Of a stretch of 64,000 bases of DNA, positions 10,340-19,182 are shown one piece after another; positions within the stretch are counted from its first letter, which is position 1, and each line of letters begins with the position of its first letter. Below the pieces are notes generated by a model, which had not been told where the DNA came from, did no database searches, and saw only the letters and a list, made by a program, of their open reading frames with translations. Where the stretch lies: NCBI RefSeq assembly GCF_040409805.1, contig NZ_CP099572.1, positions 248,001 to 312,000 on the forward strand, read 5' to 3'. The position numbers and the translations under genes were made by a program. The DNA is from Polynucleobacter sp. MWH-UH23A. GTDB taxonomy: Bacteria > Pseudomonadota > Gammaproteobacteria > Burkholderiales > Burkholderiaceae.

Positions 10340-11185
10340 ATGGATCTTATATTGTTACTGAAAGCGGTTATCCTGGGGGTTGTTGAGGGGCTGACGGAGT
10401 TTTTACCTATCTCTAGCACTGGCCACCTGATATTGGCTGGGGATTTACTAGATTTCAATGATGAGAGGGGTAAGGCCTTCGAGGTCATTATTCAGTTCGG
10501 GGCCATTTTGGCGGTTTGTTGGGAGTTTCGAGAAAAGCTCCTGAAAGTGGCTCTGTCACTAAATAGCAGCCCAAGCTCTCGGCGTTTCCTGCTCAATCTG
10601 ATTATTGCTTCCATTCCAGCAATGGGCCTCGGATTTGTATTTGGCAAACATATTAAGGCGGTGCTTTTTTCACCGATTCCAGTCGCTAGCGCTTTTATTG
10701 TTGGGGCCTTAATTATTTTTTGGGCAGAGCGTCGTCAAGAGAAAAAAACAAATACGAATACCCACATACATTCAGTAGATGACCTATCTTATTTAGATGC
10801 CCTTAAGGTAGGTATTGCTCAATGCGCTGCCTTGATTCCGGGCACATCTCGCTCGGGTGCAACAATTATTGGTGGGATGCTATTTGGTTTGCCGCGTTCG
10901 GTGGCAACGGAGTTCTCCTTTTTTCTCGCGATCCCGGTGATTGGGGGTGCGACGGCTTATGAACTACTAAAGCTTTGGAAAAATCCGATTACTATCTCGG
11001 GGGAATTTAGTCTTGCCATTGTTATTGGATTCGTAGCTGCTTTTATTTCTGCCTTTATTTGTGTGCGTTGGTTAATTCATTATGTGGCGCATCACAATTT
11101 CATTCCGTTTGCCTGGTACCGAATCGTGTTTGGATTTTTGGTGCTAATTACAGCCTACAGTGGCGTTATTGCCTGGTCACATTAA
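10340..11185 (+). CDS. uppP: Undecaprenyl-diphosphatase
   Basis: Integral membrane phosphatase that recycles undecaprenyl pyrophosphate to the monophosphate carrier used for peptidoglycan and O-antigen. Both family motifs are visible: [17 protein letters not shown] near residues 16-32 and [13 protein letters not shown] near 163-175. About eight hydrophobic segments span 281 residues, as expected for BacA/UppP. It is divergent from the TolC-type gene with a 105-bp gap and is followed after 20 bp by a DUF2721 membrane protein. Confidence 0.95.
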   Translation: MDLILLLKAVILGVVEGLTEFLPISSTGHLILAGDLLDFNDERGKAFEVIIQFGAILAVCWEFREKLLKVALSLNSSPSSRRFLLNLIIASIPAMGLGFVFGKHIKAVLFSPIPVASAFIVGALIIFWAERRQEKKTNTNTHIHSVDDLSYLDALKVGIAQCAALIPGTSRSGATIIGGMLFGLPRSVATEFSFFLAIPVIGGATAYELLKLWKNPITISGEFSLAIVIGFVAAFISAFICVRWLIHYVAHHNFIPFAWYRIVFGFLVLITAYSGVIAWSH

Positions 11186-11205
11186 TCAAGAAAACTGGAC
11201 TTTTT

Positions 11206-11664
11206 ATGGATGTATCAATTGACGCAATTACCAACAATATCCAGTTGGCTTTAGCGCCTGTATTCTTATTAACAGCCGTTGCTACATTATTAAATGCGAT
11301 CTCTGTTCGACTTGCCAGAAACGTTGACAGAATGCGTGCGATTCAAAATACGCTTTACTCAGGAGAACCTAAGGAGGGTAGAGTTTTAGAGCATATGCAA
11401 CAAGAGGCGAACGAATTCAAGTTTCGAGGCCGCCTCTGTACTCTGGCGATATTTTTCGATGTACTCAGCGGTATATTGATTTCCTTGACGGTGCTCGAAC
11501 TTTTCTTCTTTCAAGCGGGCGCTGTACGCTCACTGCAAACCACTTATGTTATTTGGACCTTCGTTTTAGGTCTGATATCCTTTATGACTTCTTTATCCGT
11601 CGTGTTAGCCGAGGTTGTGTATGCCTATCGATCTGCAGGCTGGAACTTTCCTAAACAATATTAA
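11206..11664 (+). CDS. DUF2721-family membrane protein
   Basis: A 152-residue protein resembling DUF2721 proteins, whose function is unknown. It has an N-terminal hydrophobic segment (APVFLLTAVATLLNAISVRLAR, about residues 17-38), a charged middle (RNVDRMRAIQN) and two further membrane segments near 80-105 and 115-138. The chosen ATG at 11206 lies 20 bp after uppP; longer in-frame extensions would overlap uppP and read out of its frame. Probably co-transcribed with uppP. Confidence 0.7.
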   Translation: MDVSIDAITNNIQLALAPVFLLTAVATLLNAISVRLARNVDRMRAIQNTLYSGEPKEGRVLEHMQQEANEFKFRGRLCTLAIFFDVLSGILISLTVLELFFFQAGAVRSLQTTYVIWTFVLGLISFMTSLSVVLAEVVYAYRSAGWNFPKQY

Positions 11665-11697
11665 GTTTTCAGAAACTACCTTGATTAAACAAAAACT

Positions 11698-12633
11698 ATG
11701 AACAAAATTCTCATCACTGGCGGCGCAGGTTTTCTAGGATCACACCTTACTGAAAAACTCTTAAAAGAGGGCAATGATGTTTTGGTGGTTGATAACTACT
11801 TTACTGGCTCTAAAGCAAACTTAGCTCATCTACTCCCCAATCCTAATCTAGAGTTAATGCGACATGATGTGACATTCCCGCTCTATGTAGAAACAAATCA
11901 GATTTACAACCTAGCTTGCCCAGCCTCTCCAGTCCACTATCAATACGACCCTGTACAGACGACCAAGACGAGTGTCCATGGCGCGATTAATATGCTGGGC
12001 CTAGCCAAAAGAACCAGGGCTCGCATCCTCCAAGCCTCTACAAGTGAAGTCTATGGTGATCCAGAAGTGCATCCACAACCAGAGGAGTATTGGGGAAGAG
12101 TTAATCCAATCGGTATTCGCTCTTGTTATGACGAAGGTAAACGTTGCGCAGAAACCCTCTTTTTTGACTACAACCGTCAACACGATCTTGATATCAAGGT
12201 CGTCCGCATTTTTAATACTTATGGCCCGCGCATGCATCCGAATGATGGCCGAGTCGTGAGCAACTTCATTGTGCAAGCATTGCAGGGCAAAGACATTACT
12301 ATTTATGGCGATGGTCAACAAACCCGCAGCTTTTGCTACGTCGATGATTTGATTGAAGCCATGGTAAGAATGATGAATTCAGAGAAGGGTTTTACTGGTC
12401 CAGTCAATATTGGCAATCCCGGTGAGTTCACCATGCTGCAATTGGCCGAGACTGTTCTTAGACTTTCTGGCAGTAAATCTAAGATCATCCATCAACCCCT
12501 ACCATCGGATGACCCCAAGCAGCGTCAGCCTAATATTGATTTAGCTAAGGCAAAACTTGGTTGGGAGCCAAAGGTCAATTTAGAAGATGGGCTCAAAGAA
12601 ACGATTGCATACTTTAAAAAGGTTGTAGCTTAA
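11698..12633 (+). CDS. UDP-glucuronate decarboxylase (UDP-xylose synthase type)
   Basis: Extended SDR that converts UDP-glucuronate to UDP-xylose (UXS). The protein starts [14 protein letters not shown] and carries the UXS-typical stretches [13 protein letters not shown] near residue 69, [16 protein letters not shown] near 118 and [13 protein letters not shown] near 142, where Tyr and Lys form the YxxxK pair. Its 311 residues match bacterial UXS. No UDP-glucose dehydrogenase is in the window, so the UDP-glucuronate source must lie elsewhere. Stop and the following trmB start are one base apart. Confidence 0.88.
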   Translation: MNKILITGGAGFLGSHLTEKLLKEGNDVLVVDNYFTGSKANLAHLLPNPNLELMRHDVTFPLYVETNQIYNLACPASPVHYQYDPVQTTKTSVHGAINMLGLAKRTRARILQASTSEVYGDPEVHPQPEEYWGRVNPIGIRSCYDEGKRCAETLFFDYNRQHDLDIKVVRIFNTYGPRMHPNDGRVVSNFIVQALQGKDITIYGDGQQTRSFCYVDDLIEAMVRMMNSEKGFTGPVNIGNPGEFTMLQLAETVLRLSGSKSKIIHQPLPSDDPKQRQPNIDLAKAKLGWEPKVNLEDGLKETIAYFKKVVA

Positions 12634-12634
12634 G

Positions 12635-13456
12635 TTGACTCAGGAAGGAGTTCATAAAGAGGAAAAGCGGTTTGAGCGTATTCGCTCTTTCGTTTTAAGG
12701 GCTGGAAGAACAACTGCTGGTCAACAGCGTGCTATTGATGAGTTGGGTCCAAAATTTCTCATTTCATATGAGGGTAAAACGCTTGATCTAGTGAGTGCGT
12801 TTGGGGGCTCAACAAAACCGAAGATTTTAGAAATCGGTTTTGGTATGGGTGAGTCCACCGCTAAGATTGCTGCTTTAAGAAGCGAAGAAGACTTCTTGGC
12901 AATTGAGGTTCATCTTCCTGGTGTAGGGGCACTATTAAAGTTGATTGGAGAAAATAACCTCACTAACTTGCGCCTCATTCGTCATGATGCGGTTGAAGTT
13001 CTAGAAAACATGATTGCGCCCGAATCTTTAGATGGAATTCATATTTATTTTGCCGACCCATGGCATAAGAAACGCCATCATAAGCGTCGCCTTATTCAAG
13101 AAAAATTTGTGAAGCTACTGGCATCACGTCTCAAGGCAGGTGGTTATCTACATTTGGCGACAGACTGGCATAACTATGCAGAGCAAATGCTCTTAGTGAT
13201 CAATGCCGAATCAGCTCTACAAAATACCTCCAGCCAGCAGATTAAGATCGAAACATTTACCACCGAAGATGTAGCTTCACCAGAAGAGCTTGCAAAAGGT
13301 CTAAATGAATTCAAACCCACCATTGAGCAGTTGAGCATGGAGCACTTAGGTTATGTGGAACGGCCGAGCTACCGCCCACTAACGAAGTTTGAAAATCGTG
13401 GCATTAAGCTGGGCCACGGCGTCTGGGACTTGGTCTATAAAAAAGTAAGTTTCTAA
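12635..13456 (+). CDS. trmB: tRNA (guanine-N7)-methyltransferase
   Basis: SAM-dependent enzyme that methylates G46 of tRNA. Family signatures are [10 protein letters not shown] near residue 66 (SAM loop) and [17 protein letters not shown] near 131-147. At 273 residues it is longer than E. coli TrmB (239), mostly through the N-terminal 35 residues and a 230-255 loop. It starts with TTG immediately after the UXS stop; the first in-frame ATG lies inside the SAM motif and cannot be the start. It converges with gabD (9-bp gap). Confidence 0.9.
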   Translation: MTQEGVHKEEKRFERIRSFVLRAGRTTAGQQRAIDELGPKFLISYEGKTLDLVSAFGGSTKPKILEIGFGMGESTAKIAALRSEEDFLAIEVHLPGVGALLKLIGENNLTNLRLIRHDAVEVLENMIAPESLDGIHIYFADPWHKKRHHKRRLIQEKFVKLLASRLKAGGYLHLATDWHNYAEQMLLVINAESALQNTSSQQIKIETFTTEDVASPEELAKGLNEFKPTIEQLSMEHLGYVERPSYRPLTKFENRGIKLGHGVWDLVYKKVSF

Positions 13457-13465
13457 GTTTTCTAC

Positions 13466-14938
13466 TTACAAACCAACACAGACATACTTCATTTCTAGAT
13501 ATTCATCCATGCCGTAGACACTGCCTTCACGGCCGAGACCAGATTGCTTTACGCCACCAAAAGGAGCTACCTCATTGGAGATGAGGCCGGTGTTCACTCC
13601 GACCATGCCGTAATCTAGTGCTTCAGCCACCTTCCAGATCCGTCCAATATCACGGCTATAGAAATAAGAGGCCAAACCAAATTGGCTGTTATTGGCGAGT
13701 GCGATTACTTCTTCATCAGTTTCAAATGGAATAACCGGAGCAACGGGGCCAAAGGTTTCTTCATAAGTAATCAGCATTTGATTAGTCACATTTGAAAGAA
13801 TGGTTGGCTCATAAAAGTTTTGTGATGCGACGCTTTTCTTGCCACCCGCTACAAGTTTAGCTCCTTTACCCAGCGCATCTGCAACATGCTTCTCCACTTT
13901 CTCGAGAGCAGCAGTTTCAATTAGAGGACCTTGAGTGACTCCTTTTTCCATGCCGTTACCAACTTTGATTGTGGCAATAGCTTTGGCAAATTTTTCAACA
14001 AATTGATCTTGTACTTTTTTGTGGACATAAAAGCGATTTGCGCAAACACAGGTTTGTCCGGAGTTTCTGAACTTGGATGACATGGCGCCACTCACTGCAG
14101 CATCAATATCGGCATCTTCAAACACGATAAATGGGGCATGCCCTCCAAGCTCGAGAGCTAGTTTTTTAACGGTCGGGGCGCATTGTGCCATCAAGATGCG
14201 GCCAACTTCTGTCGAGCCGGTAAAGGAGAGGTGGCGTACGGTTGGGGAGGCGCAGAGCGTTTTGCCGATCGCAATTGACTGATCGGCGTCTGCAGTCACA
14301 ATATTGATAACACCATCTGGAATCCCGGCACGTTTGGCGAGCTCTGCTAAAGCGAGAGCCGAGAGCGGCGTCAGTTCAGCGGGTTTGATCACAATGGTGC
14401 AGCCTGCAGCTAGAGCGGGTGCAATTTTGCGAGTAATCATCGCAATGGGAAAATTCCAAGGGGTAATGGCGACACAAACACCGATGGGTTGCTTTAACAC
14501 CATCATGCGCTTATCGCCCCAAGTAGTAGCAGGGATAGACCCCGAAACCCTTTTGGCTTCCTCTGCAAACCATTCTACAAACGAGGCGCCATAAACTACT
14601 TCACCCGCAGCTTCCGCTAGAGGCTTGCCTTGCTCTAAGGTCATCAAAGTAGCTAGGTCTTGTGTATTTTCAATAATGAGGTCAAACCATTTGCGTAGGA
14701 TGATTGCGCGCTCTTTACCCAGTTTGTTGCGCCAAGCAGGTAAAGCTTCCTCAGCTGCTTTGATAGCTTCTTCGGCAACCTTATTGCCCAAATTGCTAAC
14801 CGTGGCAATTAGCTCATCGGTAGCTGGATTAGTAACATTAAAAGTTTCTGTAGAGTTAACCCATTGACCATTAATAAAAGCCTGCTCTTTAAATAAGCTG
14901 GAATCTTTTAAAAGACTGCGGATATCTGTTTTTTGCAT
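13466..14938 (-). CDS. gabD: NAD(P)-dependent succinate-semialdehyde dehydrogenase
   Basis: Aldehyde dehydrogenase family member closest in character to GabD, which oxidises succinate semialdehyde to succinate. Visible are FINGQWVNS near residue 21, the NAD-site ITPWNFPIAMITRK near 159, the catalytic Glu in LELGGHAP near 261 and the catalytic Cys in NSGQTCVCANRF near 292. The ATG at 14938 is preceded by GGAAGAG at 6-bp spacing and gives 490 residues; a 10-residue longer form to 14968 is less likely. No GABA transaminase gene is adjacent. The substrate is inferred from family resemblance. Confidence 0.85.
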   Translation of the reverse strand: MQKTDIRSLLKDSSLFKEQAFINGQWVNSTETFNVTNPATDELIATVSNLGNKVAEEAIKAAEEALPAWRNKLGKERAIILRKWFDLIIENTQDLATLMTLEQGKPLAEAAGEVVYGASFVEWFAEEAKRVSGSIPATTWGDKRMMVLKQPIGVCVAITPWNFPIAMITRKIAPALAAGCTIVIKPAELTPLSALALAELAKRAGIPDGVINIVTADADQSIAIGKTLCASPTVRHLSFTGSTEVGRILMAQCAPTVKKLALELGGHAPFIVFEDADIDAAVSGAMSSKFRNSGQTCVCANRFYVHKKVQDQFVEKFAKAIATIKVGNGMEKGVTQGPLIETAALEKVEKHVADALGKGAKLVAGGKKSVASQNFYEPTILSNVTNQMLITYEETFGPVAPVIPFETDEEVIALANNSQFGLASYFYSRDIGRIWKVAEALDYGMVGVNTGLISNEVAPFGGVKQSGLGREGSVYGMDEYLEMKYVCVGL

Positions 14939-14993
14939 GATGAACTCTTCCGTTTTGGGTGTATGCACTATTCAGAATGATTTTATCCCCATA

Positions 14994-15028
14994 AAGAAAA
15001 AACCTCACAAGCATTACCCTGTGAGGTT
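14994..15028 (-). terminator. Rho-independent terminator after nusB
   Basis: On the minus strand a 9-bp stem, AACCTCACA paired with TGTGAGGTT, encloses a 10-base loop and is followed by TTTTCTTT. It lies 29 bp beyond the nusB stop and before gabD, so it should end the ribBX-ribH-nusB transcript. Confidence 0.85.
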
Positions 15029-15056
15029 CGTTAGCTTTAGCACCCTGTAATAGAGT

Positions 15057-15572
15057 TTAGTCAGCTTTTGTTTCTGAGATGCGGAGTTTCTGTGCCAAGA
15101 GATCTAAGACGCCATTGACATATTTATGGCCATCTGTGCCGCCAAAGGTTTTGGCAAGCTCCACAGCTTCGTTGATCGCCACTTTATAAGGTACGGATAA
15201 GTCGGCAGCAAGTTCGTAAGCGCCAATCAGTAGGGCGGCATGCTCTACGGGGGATAGCTCATTAATGGGTCTATCAAGTGCCGGGGTAATAATGGCCTCG
15301 AGTTCGTCAGTACGTTCAAGTACACCTTGAAAAATACAATTGAATAGATCGAGTTGGCAACGCTTAAATGCCGGATCTTCAGCCAATTGTTTGGCGATTG
15401 CAGGGCCATTTGGAAGGCTGCCTGCTCGACGGACAACCAAGCTTTGATACACGCCTTGAAGAGCGTATTCACGAGCGCGACGACGCGGCGTTAGAGAGCG
15501 CTTAGGTGCGGCAGATTTAGTGTTATCTCCATCTTTACTAGATTGTGATGGATTCAGAGATGATTTAGTCAT
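15057..15572 (-). CDS. nusB: Transcription antitermination factor NusB
   Basis: RNA-binding subunit of the rRNA antitermination complex, partner of NusE (S10). The 171-residue protein has an N-terminal basic tail (residues 1-30) typical of betaproteobacterial NusB, then the all-helical core starting ARREYALQGVYQ-like at RRRAREYALQGVYQSL, with VEHAALLIGAYELA near 108 and VAINEAVELAKTFGG near 132-146. It follows ribH by 8 bp on the same strand, the common ribH-nusB arrangement, and is followed by a clear terminator. Confidence 0.95.
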   Translation of the reverse strand: MTKSSLNPSQSSKDGDNTKSAAPKRSLTPRRRAREYALQGVYQSLVVRRAGSLPNGPAIAKQLAEDPAFKRCQLDLFNCIFQGVLERTDELEAIITPALDRPINELSPVEHAALLIGAYELAADLSVPYKVAINEAVELAKTFGGTDGHKYVNGVLDLLAQKLRISETKAD

Positions 15573-15580
15573 GTTGATTA

Positions 15581-16093
15581 TTACTCTTTACCATCATTCA
15601 TTTCAAAATCAATATCGGGGGTCAGCGCTAATGCAAGATTAGCCATCTCCACAACAGCTTTGGCACAGTCAGCGCCTTTCACATTGACGCGGACAGCCGC
15701 TTGCTCATCAGTATCACATGTGAGAACGCCATTGGCGATTGGTAAACCAGAGTCGATGGAGATGCGAGTAATGCCTGAGGCGGATTCGTTCGACACTAAT
15801 TCAAAGTGATAGGTTTCGCCGCGAATCACTGCACCCAAGGCAACTAATCCATCGAATTCACCTGTTTCTGCAAGCTTTTGAAGAGCAAAGGGAATCTCTA
15901 GCGCACCAGGAACAGTCACAAGCTTAATGTCTGACTGAGAGACGCCCAATGCAATCAATTCACCAATACAAGCATTCGTGAGTGCAACACAATGATCTTC
16001 ATTAAAACGAGCCTGCACAATGCCGATGCGCAAATCTTGACCATTGAGGTCTGCCTCTAACACACTTACTGCGTCATTGTTTGAAATAGTCAT
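15581..16093 (-). CDS. ribH: 6,7-dimethyl-8-ribityllumazine synthase
   Basis: Condenses 5-amino-6-ribitylaminouracil with dihydroxybutanone phosphate in riboflavin synthesis. Conserved regions are present: [11 protein letters not shown] near residue 24, [15 protein letters not shown] near 62-76 and [19 protein letters not shown] near 86-104, which includes the catalytic His. Length 170 residues is normal. It lies between ribB(X) (48-bp gap) and nusB (8-bp gap) on the same strand. Confidence 0.95.
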   Translation of the reverse strand: MTISNNDAVSVLEADLNGQDLRIGIVQARFNEDHCVALTNACIGELIALGVSQSDIKLVTVPGALEIPFALQKLAETGEFDGLVALGAVIRGETYHFELVSNESASGITRISIDSGLPIANGVLTCDTDEQAAVRVNVKGADCAKAVVEMANLALALTPDIDFEMNDGKE

Positions 16094-16141
16094 GATGATC
16101 TTTTGATGGGATTGGTTTTAATTAGGTTCTTGCCAGCACTC

Positions 16142-17275
16142 TTATTTGGATTCATAAGGAAGATATCCAGTAACTTCAAGCTTATATCCAGAGAGGCTTG
16201 GTACGGGACTTGGATTTGCTAGTAAACGCATTTTTCCGACGCCAATATCTTTGAGAATTTGAGCACCAATACCATAGCTACGGAAATCAGTTTTGCGTGT
16301 AAGGGGCTTTTTTACTGCATCGGTTGGCTGATTCAGTTTTTTGAATTGCGCTAGCCAATCTTGATCATTTGGCGCGGCAATACCAGATGCATTCAGCAAA
16401 ACTGCGACTCCTGCTGAAGCAGCGGCAATCTCTTGTAGTGCTTGTGCCAATGGCCAGGAATGGGTGCTGACCTGAGAGTCTAAAAAATCTAAAACGGTTA
16501 CAGGCTCGTGAACCCGAACTAGCGTTTCTTGTGATTCGGATGGCTTGCCGTGAATAAGCGCAATATGGATACATGAACTTGGTGTATCGCGATAAATAAT
16601 GCCTTCAAACTTGCCCCATGGAGTGATGAATTCACGAACACCTTCTCGAACAACAATACTTTCATGTTGACTACGATATTTGATTAAGTCGGCAATACTA
16701 CCAATTTTGAGTTGATGTTCTTTTGAAAACTCGAGCAAGTCTGGCAAGCGCGCCATACTGCCATCATCTTTCATAATTTCGCAAATCACCGCCGTCGGAG
16801 AGCAGCCCGCCATAGCGGCAAGATCACAACCTGCCTCTGTATGACCAGAGCGAATTAATACACCACCCGGTTGCGCCATTAGCGGAAAAATATGACCAGG
16901 CTGCACTAAGTCGCTGGGCTTGGCATTAGGGGCTACGGCAGTCTTAATAGTGAGGGCGCGATCTGCTGCAGAAATACCCGTCGTGACACCAGTGGCCGCC
17001 TCAATCGAAACGGTGAAGTTGGTTCCCATGGAGGTGCCGTTATCACGCACCATCAACGGTAAATTAAGCTGCTGGCAACGTTCGCGGGTCAAGGTAAGGC
17101 AGATGAGTCCGCGACCGTGTTTAGCCATGAAATTAACTGCTTCTGCGCTGACATGATCGGCGGCCAACACTAGATCACCTTCGTTTTCACGATCTTCTTC
17201 GTCCACCAGAATGACCATGCGGCCAGCACGAAGCTCGGCAATGATTTCTTCTGTGGGGGAAAGGGTATTTGGCAT
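16142..17275 (-). CDS. ribB: 3,4-dihydroxy-2-butanone-4-phosphate synthase with degenerate RibA domain (RibBX)
   Basis: The N-terminal domain (about residues 1-205) is DHBP synthase, making the four-carbon riboflavin precursor from ribulose-5-phosphate: VDEEDRENEGDL near 23-34, HGRGLICL near 53 and SGHTEAGCDLA near 144. The C-terminal 170 residues align with GTP cyclohydrolase II, but the zinc-binding Cys motifs (CLTGD..., CDCG) and QEGRGIG are absent: VRVHEPVTVLDFLDS and AGVAVLLNASG stand in their place. It should therefore lack RibA activity. The start MPNTLSPTEE at 17275 is chosen by family length (377 residues); an in-frame extension to 17404 looks non-coding. Confidence 0.9.
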   Translation of the reverse strand: MPNTLSPTEEIIAELRAGRMVILVDEEDRENEGDLVLAADHVSAEAVNFMAKHGRGLICLTLTRERCQQLNLPLMVRDNGTSMGTNFTVSIEAATGVTTGISAADRALTIKTAVAPNAKPSDLVQPGHIFPLMAQPGGVLIRSGHTEAGCDLAAMAGCSPTAVICEIMKDDGSMARLPDLLEFSKEHQLKIGSIADLIKYRSQHESIVVREGVREFITPWGKFEGIIYRDTPSSCIHIALIHGKPSESQETLVRVHEPVTVLDFLDSQVSTHSWPLAQALQEIAAASAGVAVLLNASGIAAPNDQDWLAQFKKLNQPTDAVKKPLTRKTDFRSYGIGAQILKDIGVGKMRLLANPSPVPSLSGYKLEVTGYLPYESK

Positions 17276-17398
17276 AGCTCTGTATTTTAAGCTGAGCAGG
17301 CGATTATCGTTAGTCTCCGACGGCATTCTTCCGCTTTTCAGACAGCAAGAGCCTCTGTAGCCTGTTTTATTTCCATAAGGGGCCCTAGAAAATGGGGT

Positions 17399-17734
17399 AT
17401 GCACCTTACCAAACCAAATGCCGTAGATGGATTTGTCTTACTTGAGGTTTTAGTAGCTATGAGTCTCATTTTGGGCGTTTGGATGACTTCCATTAGTGCT
17501 TATCAAGGATTAGCTCTTTGGTTTAAACAACAGGGGAGTAAGCGTTCTGAATTGAGAAGAAACCTTGATACCTATGAGCTAGCTGAACAGCTTAGAGCTA
17601 ATGCTATTCAACATATTCTTTTAAATCCCTCCAATATTTCTTCTAAGGATACGAAGAATGAATCTTCTCGATTGTCTAGTCGGAATCGCACTTTGCACCC
17701 TACTACTAAATCCACTGCTAAAAATCAGCGCTGA
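17399..17734 (+). CDS. PilV-like minor pilin (short)
   Basis: A 111-residue protein with a class III (prepilin peptidase) signal: DGFVLLEVLVAMSLILGVW at residues 10-28, with Gly at -1, Phe at +1 and Glu at +5, then a hydrophobic helix. This matches PilV-type minor pseudopilins of type IV pili. It is shorter than usual PilV (about 150-180), and its last 26 codons overlap the next gene, where the sequence becomes Ser/Thr/Lys/Arg-rich. First of four pilin-like genes (17.4-19.2 kb) between the two riboflavin operons. Confidence 0.65.
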   Translation: MHLTKPNAVDGFVLLEVLVAMSLILGVWMTSISAYQGLALWFKQQGSKRSELRRNLDTYELAEQLRANAIQHILLNPSNISSKDTKNESSRLSSRNRTLHPTTKSTAKNQR

Positions 17735-18290
17735 TTTGTGGGCTAAACAAATGGAATATGAAAAATCTCAAGCTCTCACATCAGAAGCGGAGCGCGCATT
17801 GGAGTTGATTGGGCGCGCCATTCGGATGGCAGGCTATCGAAATGTGAAATCAGTTCAAGAGATTGGAAGCAAGAAAAATATCAAAAATTCAATTGAGATT
17901 CAGAAGGATGCTGGTTATCAGGGATCTGATTCTTTGCTTACGAGACATGAGTTATCGGAAGGAATTGATTTTGATTGCATCGGAAATGTATTAACGAGCG
18001 ATCGCACAAAACATAACTTAGCCTTGCAAGGTTTTCTGGTCGAAAGGCAAGCTGGCTTACCAAAGGGAATGAAAATTAATGGTGGCTCGCTAATGTGTCA
18101 GTCATTAGATCGTCAGGGCCGAATACAAAACACTACCCTGATGAACGGTATTAATCACTTAAACATTGATGAACTAAACCCCTCTATAAACCAGATCCAG
18201 AGGGTCTTTAGGATTAAACTGGAAATGACCGATGGAGCTTCTTTGCAGAAGGCATTCACGCGCATCTTCACCACCAGAAATCTTCCATGA
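17658..18290 (+). CDS. PilW-like pilus assembly protein, leaderless
   Basis: A 210-residue protein with an N-terminal hydrophobic helix (LLDCLVGIALCTLLLNPLLK, residues 3-22) followed by RALELIGRAIRMAGYRN, the pattern of PilW minor pseudopilins (...ar.al.Lgr.ir.AGyr). Unlike PilW it has no leader or Gly before the helix, and Asp takes the Glu+5 place. The upstream frame is open only back to 17625 and has no start codon. It overlaps the PilV-like gene by 77 bp and the next gene by 4 bp. Role inferred from position and the RxAGYR pattern. Confidence 0.55.
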   Translation: MNLLDCLVGIALCTLLLNPLLKISADLWAKQMEYEKSQALTSEAERALELIGRAIRMAGYRNVKSVQEIGSKKNIKNSIEIQKDAGYQGSDSLLTRHELSEGIDFDCIGNVLTSDRTKHNLALQGFLVERQAGLPKGMKINGGSLMCQSLDRQGRIQNTTLMNGINHLNIDELNPSINQIQRVFRIKLEMTDGASLQKAFTRIFTTRNLP

Positions 18291-18616
18291 TTTTGACTTG
18301 GGTGATATCACTATTACTTTTGTGTACGTCTCTCATTATTTATCTTGAGAGATTAACCAGTCTGCGTGTGCTTGAGATAAAAACGATTGAGTATGCACAA
18401 GAGCGATTTATGTCTGCAGAAAGATCAGTTCTTGAATGCGAAGCAAATATTACTAATGTATCTGCATTAATCGAAAATCACTGCTTCATTCAGTCTGTAG
18501 GAAAGGGCCTATGGCTGATTTCTAGTAAAGAAAAACCGAGTATTCACATACATGTTTTGGTAGATGAAAAATCAGGTGCGGTTACCCGCCTAAATTGGCG
18601 TCAAGCATTTGAATAA
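18287..18616 (+). CDS. PilX-like small membrane protein
   Basis: A 109-residue protein with one N-terminal transmembrane helix (residues 2-20) and a soluble domain with two cysteines (C53 and C67 area) as in minor pilins. Position in the pilV-pilW-X-fimT order, and the heptad-like stretch after the helix (AERSVLECE near 47-55, resembling the 'aE.al..g' of PilX), suggest a PilX-like role. No prepilin leader is visible. Start overlaps the preceding stop by 4 bp and the end touches the next gene, so the four form one operon. Confidence 0.5.
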   Translation: MILTWVISLLLLCTSLIIYLERLTSLRVLEIKTIEYAQERFMSAERSVLECEANITNVSALIENHCFIQSVGKGLWLISSKEKPSIHIHVLVDEKSGAVTRLNWRQAFE

Positions 18617-18617
18617 T

Positions 18618-19166
18618 ATGCATCAATCTGAGTCGGGGGCAAGCTTGGTAGAACTAATGGCGGTGATGTTGATTATTGCTATTGCCGCAACTGTCACGAT
18701 GCCACTGCTGCAACAGCAGATTGCCACTCGCGAAATCGAATCAGTCGCCAGAAGATGGATTGCTCACGCTCAATTTGCACGTCAGCATGCATTGCACTTG
18801 GGTGAGTCTATAAGGCTTGAGCCAATGTTGGATGGCAAGTGGGACAGTGGGTGGCTTATTAAAAGTGGTTGTTTAAGTAAATTCAGCAAGCCTGATTGCG
18901 TGAGCAAAGTATGGCTTTCTCAAGGGAGAGTTGACCCCATCTTTTTTCGGGGTGGGGGCAGATACTTTATGGATCCCCATACGGGCAAAACTGGAATTCT
19001 GTTTAATGCTGCAGGGGCTGCTAAAACAGCTCAGGGCGGTTTTGTTGCCAATCGTCTGGTATTGGGCCACCAAAGGTATCCGGGCTTAGAGCGCCAGCTG
19101 ATATTGGGCAGTGGTGGGCGTTGGCGAATCTGTGACCCTGCCAGAGATACAAAGCGTTGCCATTGA
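18618..19166 (+). CDS. GspH/FimT-family pseudopilin
   Basis: Minor pseudopilin with a canonical class III signal near the N-terminus: ESGASLVELMAVMLIIAIA, Gly at -1 and Glu at +5, then ATVTMPLLQQQI. The C-terminal domain has the FimT/GspH style (FARQHALHLGESIRL near 46-60; VLGHQRYPGLERQ near the end). I prefer the ATG at 18618 (182 residues) over the TTG at 18609, which overlaps the preceding stop. Likely processed by a PilD peptidase encoded elsewhere; acts in type IV pilus assembly or DNA uptake. Confidence 0.7.
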   Translation: MHQSESGASLVELMAVMLIIAIAATVTMPLLQQQIATREIESVARRWIAHAQFARQHALHLGESIRLEPMLDGKWDSGWLIKSGCLSKFSKPDCVSKVWLSQGRVDPIFFRGGGRYFMDPHTGKTGILFNAAGAAKTAQGGFVANRLVLGHQRYPGLERQLILGSGGRWRICDPARDTKRCH

Positions 19167-19182
19167 ATGGTTTAATAGATGC

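Noticed and set aside
12001..12321. 106-residue leftward frame inside the UDP-glucuronate decarboxylase gene
   Set aside because: Lies wholly opposite a clear SDR gene, has no family pattern and no ribosome-binding site.
17276..17398. Possible FMN riboswitch upstream of ribB(X)
   Set aside because: Read on the minus strand, the leader lacks the conserved RFN elements (AGGG..GAAATTCCC and GGCGGTAAA-type boxes). I see only unrelated short GC stretches.
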